This document shows, in pieces, positions 9,991 to 20,089 of a DNA stretch of 27,914 bases. The stretch spans positions 1 through 27,914 of the forward strand of contig JANSLP010000389.1 in assembly GCA_029298735.1 (NCBI GenBank), read 5' to 3'. The stretch is from Ophiostoma sp. CBS 140.51 (Eukaryota > Ascomycota > Sordariomycetes > Ophiostomatales > Ophiostomataceae). Made by a program: the position numbers and the translations under genes. Numbering within the stretch: the first letter of the stretch is position 1; each line of letters starts with the position of its first letter. The notes below the pieces were generated by a model that saw only the letters and a program-made list of their open reading frames with translations, made no database searches and was not told the DNA's origin.

Positions 9991-11521
9991 ATGTCTCGCG
10001 GCGGCACTACCCTCTACGTGACGGGCTTCAGCCACGGCACTCGTGCACGCGATCTCGCCTACGAATTCGAACGGTACGTTTCCTAAGATAAAAGGCCATC
10101 AGATTGGTCTTCGTCTTTATCGCTCGTCGACACGGAGCTGCAAAAAGAGTCATTCGCCATCCTCTTTCGTCCTCTTCCGTCTCTCGCCCTTCGTCTTTCG
10201 TCTCTTTTTCGTCATCCTCGTCATCCTCGTCCTTTCTCCTCGCGATCGTCCTCGTCCTCCTCCTCCTCGTCGCGACCGTCCTTTCTACCTCCGCTTCTCT
10301 CTTTCTCCCTCCCATCCCTTCGTCCATCGACGTAGCCTCGTCGAACCGTTGCGTTCACTCTCCTCAGTCTCCGCCCCGCTCTCCCGCTCTTCGCTTTTCG
10401 CTATTCGCATCTCGCTGCTATTCTCGTTTCCGCCCGCGTATGCGCCCTCAGTCTCCCCAGCCCTCTTTCTAGCGAATGAGCGAATGGTACGATAGCGTCG
10501 TTCCTGTAGCACAGCATTGGCCCCCCTGTCTACTGTTTTTGTGAGGAGGAAGGCTTCTCAAAACCCCCTTGTTGCCTTCTATATACCCAGACTGTTGGAC
10601 TAGTAACAGAGGACTGCACGATTGGAGAGCAATTCATGTACGGCGTGCATGTTTTGTCGACTCAAGCGTGTCAAATAGACGAAAGAATCACCACATCCCA
10701 CGAGCCACGAAATCTCTTCAGTCCACGTCGATATATTCAATACTGACAGCCATTCTGCAATGTAGCTACGGCCGCCTTGTTCGTTGCGACATCCCCGCTC
10801 CTCGCTCCGCCTCTAGCCGCCTGTAAGTATTGGAATACAACTCGAGTTCACGACTCTTGCCTCCCAAGCCTCACGCGCGCGAAGACGTCTTACTAACATA
10901 CTGGCAGTTTCGCGTTTGTCGAATACGAGGATCGCCGTGATGCCGACGATGCGTACCACGATATGCATAACAAGCGTCTTGGCCGTGACGACATCCTGAA
11001 GATCGAGGTGAGTAATATATCAGTCTAGTCTGGTCCACGCCAAAACCCCAGGCGTGTTCTATTCCATCCATGGCTGGGTTAACTGACACTTTATGTCATA
11101 GTGGGCACGCACTCCTCCATCTGCCTCATGGCGGTTTGACTCTGGCCGCGACCGCGATCGTCGCCGCTCTCCTCGCCGTGGTGGCCGCTCGCCGTCTCCT
11201 CGCCGTCGCGATGCCTCACCTCGTAAGGATGACCGCCGTGACCGCGACCGCGACTACGACCGCGACCGTGACTCTCGCCGTGACCGCGGTGACCGTTCTC
11301 GCAGCCCCGAGCAGCGGTATGAAACCTCTTCCCGTCGCGATTATACCCCTCCTCATCAAGAAGCTGCTGCTAATTCGGACAGCAGCGACCGCGACCGTGA
11401 TATCAAGGAGGAGCGTGACGACCGTCGCGAGAACGGCGCCAACGGCGATGACCGCAAGGAGCGCGAGCGCATCGACAGCCCGCCTCCCCTAGCGCACGAC
11501 GACTTGGACGTCGCCGAGTAG
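9991..11521 (+). CDS. SRP1: SR-type splicing factor, Srp1 family (one RRM plus RS/RD tail)
   Basis: Four exons, 9991-10073, 10766-10822, 10908-11007 and 11102-11521, encode 219 residues. The RRM covers about residues 7-82: RNP2 is LYVTGF (8-13) and RNP1 is LFAFVEYE. The segment RLVRCDIPAPRS and the later FAFVEYEDRRDADDAY resemble fission yeast Srp1 closely by eye. The tail from residue 95 is rich in Arg-Ser and Arg-Asp dipeptides (RRRSPRR, RSPSPRRRD, DRDRDYDRDRD), as in SR proteins that act in pre-mRNA splicing in the nucleus; SR kinases would phosphorylate it. Introns 2 and 3 are 85 and 94 nt, ordinary for these fungi; intron 1 is 692 nt. Unspliced intron 1 gives a stop three codons in. Exon joins are frame-consistent (E-R-Y-G and S-R-L-F). 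Confidence 0.9.
10074..10765 (+). other. Long first intron of the SR protein gene
   Basis: 692 nt, donor GTACGT, acceptor TGTAG, with a plausible branch site CTGAC about 20 nt before the acceptor. The 5' half (about 10150-10345) is an almost pure pyrimidine tract made of CGTCCT, CTCGT and TTCGTC words. A possible internal exon is 10592-10638, with acceptor ACCCAG and donor GTACGG; including it would put a TAG in frame after four codons. The outer boundaries are well supported by RRM continuity; the inner exon is conjecture. Confidence 0.7.
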
Positions 11522-11710
11522 TGTCCCGATAACATGCCGACACGCAGCATGGGAGAAAATGTTTTCTGGTACAACAATGTTATGCGCCAATATTCGCTGA
11601 ACGAAGCCCCCGCCCCGAACCCCCGGCACCGACGCCGTTTCCGCGGCAAGCGACTCAAGCTGCCTCCCGACCATCGACCGCCACGGTACATTGTTACCTA
11701 TAACATTTAA
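11522..11710 (+). other. In-frame open extension after the SR protein stop codon
   Basis: After the TAG at 11519-11521 the same frame stays open for 62 codons to a TAA at 11708-11710. It includes an ATG at 11534 that would give a 58-residue basic peptide with the run RHRRRFRGKRLKL. About 39 of 62 third positions are C or G, lower than in the exon but not clearly UTR-like. It could be chance, a downstream small ORF or a read-through tail. Other 3' regions in this window are also open by chance, for example after the dehydrogenase at 27461, so confidence is low. Confidence 0.2.
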
Positions 11711-14700
11711 GTGCTCTGTTCGCTCCCCGCTCACTTTGTTGATTTTCGTGAGGTGTTCGGACTGAGAGACCACACGGCATCGACTCGCCACATTTTTCTT
11801 TTGTACTTGCCAAATCTTTCCTATTTCCACTTGTGTTTTTCTTCTTATTTTAGTGATCGGTTCGGTCGGTGTCGGACGCGCAACTCCCATCGGTTTTTTC
11901 AGCTCCTTATCAATATCAAAATATCAGTTTCGACTTCACTCGCCCCTTCGTCGTTTACGTTTATCGTGTTTCCAACTGTGCCCCTTCCTTTTCGCTCCTT
12001 CGCCCCCAAGTATCGTTGCTACCGCCAACGGAGGACCGCTTCACGGAGAATTTTAAGACGGACGGCGGTATCTCGAGGTCTACCCTTCCCCACCCTGGCC
12101 GATTCTTCACGCTTTGTGTTCGGTCACTAGTTACCCACCGGAACGGCGGACTTGCGGACTGTGCGGTAGGCGGCTCTCATCAGGGGCGGTCCCTTGATGA
12201 AGAAGAAAAGCCCGCAAAAAAGTAATGTGCTTCTATTTCCTTGTTTTTGATTCTGTTCTGCAGTTGCTGGTGCTACTATATTTTTGGCGTGACTTGTCTT
12301 ATTTTCTTGTTGTTCTCGGCTGCCATATGGGCGTTGCTACTGGGCGTGATGATTTCCGTAGAGGACCAGGAGTTATAAGCTATATATATATATATATAGA
12401 TATGAAATATATCTCAGTAGCCGATGTCGGAATGAGTACGACGAACAAGTCTTTTTTCGTGATGCGTTTACAAAGTACGGTTATATACGTACGAAGTAGT
12501 GGTTTGGTTAGTGATTTTGAAGAATGTCTCTTGGGAAATGCAGATCTGTGGACATCGGTTTCTCACAAGGCACGCGACCATTGTCTCAATAGCGATATTG
12601 TGGCTAATGCTTGGACAAACTAGATGCTGTCAACTCGACTATTAAGAAGCAATGGTCGAAGGGAACAGAATTTCCGGTGAAGCGTAGAGCCGCCAGGAGC
12701 TTGAAAGTGAGACACATGACTGCTTCCTGACCTGATGCTTCCCGTCAACCTCTGAGCTAAAAACGTAAAACGCCGGGGGAAGGTCATAGCAAGTAGTTAA
12801 AAGTCACGAAAAGGATAGAAGCATTTACAGCCGTTTGCTTCTTAGCATGCTGTTGTGCATAGCTTGCCCAGCCTGCAGGGATCGGCGAGTATTCATGTCC
12901 TGTGAAATCATGGAGAATATGAAATATTGCATCTTTGAGAGTTTTTCTGTTAATAGATAATGGTTATCCTGAAGAACCAGAAAAGACTCTTACCCCAGAA
13001 TGCAGAGTTGTAGTGATATTGTGCGTTTGTTTCTGATAGGCGTCAGAGGGCAGTTGGGCCAGATAGGCGGCTGTTTGAAGGGCAAAGAGCGGAGACGGGC
13101 CACTTGGCGTTCGTCACGTCACTTTGTCCCTCTTGGTCATTCTTCCGTCGTTCTTTCTCTATTTTAGAATAAGTCTGGAGTTGTCCACTCTTTCCACTCT
13201 TTGAACCCCCCACGTTGGGGAAAAACAACGGAGGAAGTCGGGAGATTCGGCTACGGCGATGCATGGCATATCCGAAGAAAGAGAACCCCCAAGCGGGAGG
13301 GAACACCCCTCCGCACCAGGGAAAGGGCTAACAATTGAAAGATTATGGAGAACGGGTACGGTCCAAGATAGAAGCTCGAAGCGGCGTGGGATCTTTCTTT
13401 CCGTTTTCACCGTTGTGCTGCCGGCAGCGCCTTCCTGTCTTGTAAGTTTTGTAACTTCTTGCATAGAACTTGCAGAGTATGTAACACGTGACGTGTCCCT
13501 TCTATATCGTCAAGAATATCTGCCAATTGCATTGCACAGAGACAAGAGAAGAGTTTACTTTGAGCAACTCGAGGTTCTTGGAACTTCGTTGTCTAGATTT
13601 CATTTAGGCACTCCAAGTCACAAGACAACCCTAGTGGCACCTCCTAAACTAGTCACCGACACTTACACCGGACCCTTGGAGCGGCGACGCGCTCAGGCGT
13701 TTCGCAGGATATATACGGTCGACAAGACCTATTCAGCAATCTCGGATTGGCTGCCCGGAAAGTAACAGGCCGTGGGGAAGACAAGAGAGACACGCCCGAA
13801 GGGGTGAGAACTTGGAGAAGTGACCTGAAAACGGCCTGGCCAAATCGTAACGTGACCAGTTGCTTTCTGCCCATTGACGTTTTAGCGCCAGCGTGGGAGT
13901 GAACCTTGTATTTCCATTATGCCAAATTTCCCCCTTTCGCAAAGGTCATTTGGTCCAGGCTTTCTGTTGGCCATTGCTGCGCCCTTGTTTCGTTATTTCA
14001 CCTGGATGGAGAAATGAAGAAGGAGCCGTCCGTATTATGCAGTAATATGCTAATATGATAAGATGCAGCTCACATCAGGAAAGGAAGGAGCAATTCGCCC
14101 TGCTGGCCTGAGACAAAACGGCAAGGCCCAACATAGAAGCAACATAGACTGTTCCCAGCTCATTGGTTCGCCCAGGTCCTCATGCTGCAGCATTCGAGTA
14201 CCGATGCAAACCATGTGTGCAAGTCTTCATGCCAGCGAGCAGAATGCAAGGTGCAGAAACGCTGTTGTTGCCAAAGGGGGAGTGTGGTTATCAGCCTCGC
14301 CTTTCCATAGCTGTATCCACTTTTTCCGTACTGCAACTGCCATTTCCACTTCGGCTTTCAGTTGCGAAATCGACGAGGAAACAGAACGAAAATGCAAGAC
14401 CGGTCGTCTTTGCTGGCCGCTACTTCTTCGCACGAAGTTCTAGCATCATTCCGTTACGCCCCAAACTAAAGCAACCAAAGCCCCTACTCCGTATGTGTAC
14501 TGTATGTTGCACGTCTCTGATCGTCCTTCTTCCGTATGCCCAGACGGCCAGGCCATCTAGTCCCAGCGCCGCAGCTCCCCTCTCTGCAAGGGGAGCTTGT
14601 TTTTCCCACTCTGGGACGAGTTAGGCCTGGGCCACTAATACGTCGATTCAGCTGCGTGTCGCAAAACTGGCCAGCTCCCTATTTCATCTCGGCGGTTTGC

Positions 14701-15963
14701 TGTCTTTGGCTGCTACTGTTCCCCCTTCTTGTCCTCCCTTTTCACTCTGTTTTCATATTGTTGTCGAATTCTTGCAGTATTTCTGTTCATTTTATTTTGC
14801 GGCTCGACACGATCGTCGTGGGATTTACTGTCTACGCAGACGGACGAGTCATCAGACCCTAAAAATACACAGTGAAAAAAAGGCGCACGGGCTGGGCATT
14901 ACGAAACTATTACCTCTTGTTCCTTCCTATTTCTCTCCAACGACAGGCGAGAGCAGCACCTTCCTCCCTTTTCAATAACTAATGAAGGGCAAGAACGACC
15001 GGCCTTGACAGCACACCTACGTTTTTGTCAATTTCTCCCGAGCGAAATCCATCTTGACAACTCTCGTTCCTTCTAACACTCTCCTCGCCGTTTCTCGCCA
15101 TCCATCCACCACATCGATTCCGACGCTGGGTTCCGACCTGTCACCTGCACGCCAACCCGCCAATCTTTCTTTTTAACTAATATTTTTCTGTGCCTTTTTA
15201 TCGAGTCGTTTCTGCTGGAACAGACTAGTATCGTCAAATTCTCGCCATTTATTTCTACAACTTCTGGCTTTGACAACGTTTATCAAGACGTCTCGTTCCT
15301 TTCCGTCGTTCTCTTTGTTCGGTTACCGATCACGGTTCAGCTTCACCCGGTCGTTTCCCTGCTTCCGCCATCCGAACTAAGCCGCTTCCAAGACAGCCTT
15401 GCTCAATGCAACCCACTTTGACACCGGCTTTCGAAACCACTTGCCTGGAACGCTCAACCCACATTGTGAAATCGAGCGCGAAACAGACAACGAAGCACCT
15501 TTTGGGCTCAATTCTGTGATACTTGAATATCTTTGCTCTTCTCAACACCTCCTCGACATTGACACGCGACCTGTCACACGCGCGCGGGTGGCAAGCCCGT
15601 CGACCTTTTTTTTTTGGAATCGAATCTAGCTCCCCTCCTCCGCAAAATCGCCATTTCGGGTTAAGCATTTCCTTGCTAAAAATTTCCCCCTTCCCGACCC
15701 TGCGCGACGCCCTCCAACCTGCACCCTGTGCCTGTTCGTGCCTGCGAGTGCGCAATCGACAACCCTTTTCCACGCGACAAAACGATCGACCGAGCGCCGC
15801 AATCGACGACCACAACGCACAACCCGTGCATCGCTTCGACCTGCCGGCGAACGAGACACTGCTAGTGAAGCTTCGCGAGCGTTTGCCAGATCAATTGGCC
15901 CATTTGCGGAGGGTTTTACCTGGGCATCCCTGCCCGTTGTTTCGCAGTTCCTAGACATACACA
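11711..15963. other. 4.3 kb region without a convincing gene
   Basis: Holds the SR gene 3' end and the upstream region of the mitochondrial carrier. Contents seen: a (TA)9 run at 12381-12398, a TACGAAGTA copy at 12490, a CACGTGAC site at 13485-13492, the related word TACTCCGTA at 14488, and a pyrimidine-rich stretch from about 14690 to 15960 that probably includes the carrier's promoter and leader. The longest open frames (13259-13765, 168 codons; 14163-14624, 153 codons) use rare AGA, ATA and TTA codons and show no domain. A fast-evolving gene, a non-coding RNA or a decayed transposon cannot be excluded. Confidence 0.5.
12381..12398. repeat. (TA)9 microsatellite
   Basis: Nine TA units in the AT-rich part of the gene-free region downstream of the SR protein gene. 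Confidence 0.9.
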
Positions 15964-17234
15964 ATGGCGACCGTACGTCAACTCTCTCCCCCGGCTGGCC
16001 GCCCAGCGCAAAGCTGAGGTCCTGGATGCTTCATTTTTGGAGCCTCGTGTCCTCTGTGGACTTGTCGGCACAATTTTGCTAACATGGTTTTCTTAGGATG
16101 ACGTATTAAATCGGAAACCGGTCGCGGCGGCCGAATTCCTCACCCAAAGTCGCCGCTTCTTCTCCGACCCCGTCGTGGCTGCTTTTTGCGGTGGCGGTGT
16201 GGCCGGTGCCGTCTCCCGTACAGTCGTTTCTCCACTCGAGCGCCTCAAGATCTTGTTCCAGATCCAGAGCGCGGGCCGCACCGAGTACCAGATGCCCGTG
16301 GGCAAGGCGCTGAAGAAGATGTGGATAGAGGAGGGCTGGCGCGGTTTCATGCGCGGCAATGGCACCAACTGCATCCGCATTGTTCCCTACTCGGCGGTGC
16401 AGTTTGGCAGCTACAACTTCTACAAGACTGTAAGTTACTGTTCGGCTGAGACCCTGTGGTTTGGTCTCGTCTTGCTCTTTCCGTGACCACTGCGGATGGC
16501 AGGCTGACATTCTTTTCCTTAGCACTTCTTCGAGTCGTATCCCGGTGCCGACCTGTCATCATTAGCGCGCCTGACCTGTGGTGGTATTGCCGGTATCACC
16601 TCCGTCGTTTTCACATACCCCCTCGACATTGTCCGCACACGCCTCTCGATCCAGACAGCTTCGTTTGCGGACCTGGGCAACCGGACAGGAAAGATGCCGG
16701 GCATGTGGGAGACGTTGGTGTTGATGTACAAGAACGAGGGTGGCTTTATGGCGCTGTACCGCGGCATCGTCCCAACTGTGGCCGGTGTTGCGCCATACGT
16801 CGGTCTGAACTTTATGACATACGAGGCGGTCAGGCAATACTTTACAAAAGACGGCGAGAAGAATCCCTCGGCGATGCGGAAACTGGCCGCCGGAGCCATC
16901 TCCGGCGCCGTGGCGCAAACCTGCACATATCCTTTGTATGTTTGGACCCTGGAACCTCAGACATTGCTATGTTTGCTAACCATTTTCTAGTGACGTCCTA
17001 AGACGCCGGTTCCAAATCAACACGATGTCGGGCATGGGCTACCAGTACAAGTCATTAACGGACGCAATCCGTGTGATTATTATGCAAGAGGGAATCAAGG
17101 GCTTGTACAAGGGCATCGTCCCCAACCTGCTCAAGGTGGCCCCAAGTATGGCTTCCAGTTGGTTGAGTTTTGAGATGACTCGCGACTTCCTCGTGGGCCT
17201 GCGTGCTGAGTCTGAAGAGGAGGCCAACTTATAA
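15964..17234 (+). CDS. Mitochondrial carrier, YPR011C (APS/PAPS carrier) type
   Basis: Four exons, 15964-15972, 16097-16429, 16523-16935 and 16991-17234, give 332 residues, normal for the SLC25 family. The three carrier repeats show their signatures: PLERLK (49-54), PLDIVR (147-152) and PFDVLR (251-256). Six membrane helices are expected in the inner mitochondrial membrane. The stretches GVAGAVSRTVVSPLER, TYPLDIVRTRLSIQT and AISGAVAQTCTYPFDVLRRR match yeast Ypr011c best by eye; that protein carries adenosine 5'-phosphosulfate and PAPS. Close relatives carrying CoA or ATP-Mg/phosphate are the main alternatives, but there are no EF hands as in the ATP-Mg/phosphate subgroup. The first exon holds only Met-Ala-Thr, followed by a 124-nt intron. 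The third intron splits the last signature: its donor GTATGT sits directly after CCTTT and Phe252 is formed across the junction. Confidence 0.92.
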
Positions 17235-18616
17235 CCAAGTACATATTGATTTTGATTGGTTGTCTGGTTCACTCTTTCTTTTTCTTTTTCTTCTTCTTCT
17301 TCTTCTTTTTCCTCCATATATGGTTGCTGTTTTTTCTTCGTTTTATCATTGAGGGACAGCGAGAGAGCATCATTTACAGTTATGTTTAGACCTTAGATGT
17401 CCGCCACGATACTTTCTTCCCTTTATTCTTCACCTCGCCTTTATCTTTTTTTTTCTCCCAATTCCACAACCAGCTCGTCTTTGATTTGTCAAATGACATT
17501 TGGTTTGATTTTGGATACAAAGATAGAGGGCAGCTGCAGCGGCACCAATATAGTAGACACCGGCAGCGCGACGAGACAACAGAAAATCCGACAAGATGGA
17601 TTAGGCACAGCTCCCAATTACGGTGTGGGAGGAATTCCTTTCGGGTTTTGTATAGATACACTGCATTTTTAGGTTACAGGAGGCTCATTTTGCTTTCTTT
17701 TGCGTTTTGGATAGACTGGGCTTTGGGACTGGTTTGCATGGAGGCAGCGCTCTTATATCTTATTTTAATAAAGACACTTTTTTACAATCTTCATTGAAAG
17801 CCCGATCCAAGATGTAGGGATACTCATTGCATCATTCTGCATCACCTTGTGAACTTGTTTTGTCGTTGTGAGTTGAGGTTGGGAGTTCTGAACTCTCATA
17901 GTGAGCGAGGACTTGTGAACTACTTTGTCATTTCTTATGTAATCGGTCGACTTGAAGCCCCGCGCCTTCCGTTCTTGTACGCGTACGCATGCGCCCGATG
18001 CTCCTGCCCATACACACAAGTGACAAAACACACCTAATACTTCGTACACAGTGACTTTCCCAAATAATACAATCCACCGGGTTACAATAGTTGAAGCGTA
18101 GGGCCAGGCCACAGCTATCACACCATTTTTTAGCCGGCCGTGCGGCTCGCTCCTGCCTTTTGCTTTGACGCCGGGTCTCTCTCCCTCCTATGTCGGAGTT
18201 TGCGTGGTGCGTCATCCCATTCCGTTGCGTCGTCTCGCTGCAACCTGACTCTTTTTCTGTTTCTTGTCGGCCTCTCATCTGTCTTGTGTTTTATTTACTC
18301 ACCCTTCCCTTCAATTTCATTTACTATTATTCTTTCATTGCTGCGTTCGTCACATTTCTTTTGCGTTCCTTTTCTCTGTTCACCTTGCTTATAATTAGTG
18401 AGGAGAAATCAGAAAATTGGAAAAAGGAAAAGGCCAACCAACCCCACCCCGACGAAAGCCCCCTCTCCGCCGGACAATCATAACTAGAAACGAGGCTGTG
18501 CGACACGAGGCTCTCGTGTCCTGGTTTGTTTTTATTAACAACCCCTCGGCAGTCTCCCACCCTTCCACCTACCACCCGCTACAACCACAACCACTGCTGC
18601 AGCCGCCGCCGCCGCC
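17235..18616. other. Intergenic region between the carrier and NPT1
   Basis: About 1.4 kb. A polypyrimidine stretch with (TTC)6 follows the carrier stop codon, and AATAAA lies near 17768. The reverse complement of TACGAAGTA is at 18038-18046. The last 100 bases before the next ATG are C-rich with CCGCCG units. No gene is supported; the open frames have no recognisable content. Confidence 0.6.
17288..17305. repeat. (TTC)6 microsatellite in a polypyrimidine tract
   Basis: Six TTC units inside a longer pyrimidine run (about 17270-17313) in the 3' flank of the carrier gene. Confidence 0.85.
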
Positions 18617-20089
18617 ATGGATTTCAACAGCTCGTCGCCCTACCCGGAGGGCGTCATTTCGTTCCTCGACACGGATTTATACAAGTTGACGATGCAATGC
18701 GCTGTCCTCAAGTATTATAAGGATGTCCCCGTCACCTACTCTTTCACGAACCGCACGCCTGAGAAGAAGCTGTCGCGTACCGCCTATCAATGGCTTAGCG
18801 ACCAGGTCCGCAAACTCGGCAACATCTCGCTGTCCGACGAGGAGCTGGCATTTCTCAAGCTGCACTGCCCGTACCTGTCTCCTGCCTACCTTGATTTTCT
18901 CAAGGAGTTTCGCCTCAACCCGCGCGAAGAGGTCACAATCACCTTTTTACCCGTGGCACCGGGTGACACGGAGAGCCCCGATGACCTTGGCGATGTTGAT
19001 ATTGCCATTCGCGGCACCTGGGTCAATACAATCCTCTACGAGATCCCGATCCTGGCCCTGACATCCGAGGCGTACTTCAAGTTCATGGACACGGACTGGA
19101 ACTACGACGGCCAGCAGGAGCTCGCCTTCGACAAGGGCACGCGCCTTCTCGAGGCCGGCTGCGTGCTCTCCGAGTTTGGCACGCGCCGCCGCCGCGACTA
19201 CCACACCCAGGCACTCGTTTTCCGTGGATTGGTACAGGCGAGCCGCGAGGCTGAAAAGCGCGGCCTGCCGGGCAAGCTGTCCGGTACGAGCAATGTGCAC
19301 TTGGCCATGCGCTTCAACATCCCGCCTGTCGGCACTGTTGCCCATGAGTGGTTCATGGGCATTGCTGCCCTGACAGGCGAGTACCGCCAGGCGACTGAGG
19401 AGGCCCTGTGCCGGTGGGTGGGCTGCTTCGGTGAGGGTGTCCTGGGCATCGCGTTGACGGACACCTTTGGCACACCCGAGTTCCTGCGCGAGTTTGGCAA
19501 GCCACTGCGGCGTCTTGATGAGAGTGCATCAGCAGCAGTAGCAGCAGGCTCAGTATCGGTTGCAGACTCATTCACCTCGGCAAACTCCGACACACCGTCA
19601 CAACCGGCCTCGACCCAGACCAAGACATACGCCCAGATTTTCACGGGTGTGCGGCAGGACTCGGGCGACCCGACCGAGTACGTCAAGCTGATGCGCGCCT
19701 TTTACGATTCTCAAGGCATTACAGACAAGAAGGTCATTGTCTTCTCCGACTCGCTCAACCTGGAGCGCTGCTTGCAGTACAAGGAGGTGTCTGAGGCTGC
19801 TGGCTTCCAGCCCACCTTTGGTGTGGGCACGTTCCTCACCAACGACTTTGTGAATCTGACAACCGGTCTCAAGTCTGTACCGCTCAACATTGTCATCAAG
19901 CTGAGCTCTGCCAACGGCCGCCCGGCTGTCAAGATCAGTGACAATGCTGGCAAGAACACAGGCGATAAGGCGACTGTCGACCGTGTTAAGCGTGAGCTTG
20001 GTTATGTCGAGAAGGACTGGGAGGATGGTGATGAGACCCGGCGATGGGGTAAGGACGGTGATCAGCCCGACCAACCTGCCAAGGCATGA
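18617..20089 (+). CDS. NPT1: Nicotinate phosphoribosyltransferase
   Basis: Single exon, 490 residues. The enzyme makes nicotinate mononucleotide from nicotinate and PRPP with ATP, the entry step of the Preiss-Handler NAD salvage route. Diagnostic stretches are FLDTDLYKLTMQ near the N-terminus, EFGTRRRRDYH (from residue 186), PVGTVAHEW, where H243 corresponds to the histidine phosphorylated in yeast Npt1, FTGVRQDSGDP (from 342), and FGVGTFLTNDF. A Ser/Ala/Thr-rich insert of about 40 residues (297-335) sits just before the RQDSGDP loop and looks like a disordered surface loop. The start has a GCCGCCATGG context. Yeast Npt1 is shorter (429 residues); most of the extra length is this insert and a charged C-terminal tail. 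The gene is intronless, unlike most neighbours. Confidence 0.96.
   Translation: MDFNSSSPYPEGVISFLDTDLYKLTMQCAVLKYYKDVPVTYSFTNRTPEKKLSRTAYQWLSDQVRKLGNISLSDEELAFLKLHCPYLSPAYLDFLKEFRLNPREEVTITFLPVAPGDTESPDDLGDVDIAIRGTWVNTILYEIPILALTSEAYFKFMDTDWNYDGQQELAFDKGTRLLEAGCVLSEFGTRRRRDYHTQALVFRGLVQASREAEKRGLPGKLSGTSNVHLAMRFNIPPVGTVAHEWFMGIAALTGEYRQATEEALCRWVGCFGEGVLGIALTDTFGTPEFLREFGKPLRRLDESASAAVAAGSVSVADSFTSANSDTPSQPASTQTKTYAQIFTGVRQDSGDPTEYVKLMRAFYDSQGITDKKVIVFSDSLNLERCLQYKEVSEAAGFQPTFGVGTFLTNDFVNLTTGLKSVPLNIVIKLSSANGRPAVKISDNAGKNTGDKATVDRVKRELGYVEKDWEDGDETRRWGKDGDQPDQPAKA

Noticed and set aside
10028..10327. Minus-strand charged open frame within SR gene intron 1
   Set aside because: Produced by the pyrimidine-rich tract read in reverse (Glu/Asp/Arg low complexity); no gene structure.
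13259..13765. 168-codon plus-strand open frame in the large gap
   Set aside because: Many rare codons (AGA, ATA, TTA, CTA), no domain, weak start context, and no splice-linked neighbours with coding character.
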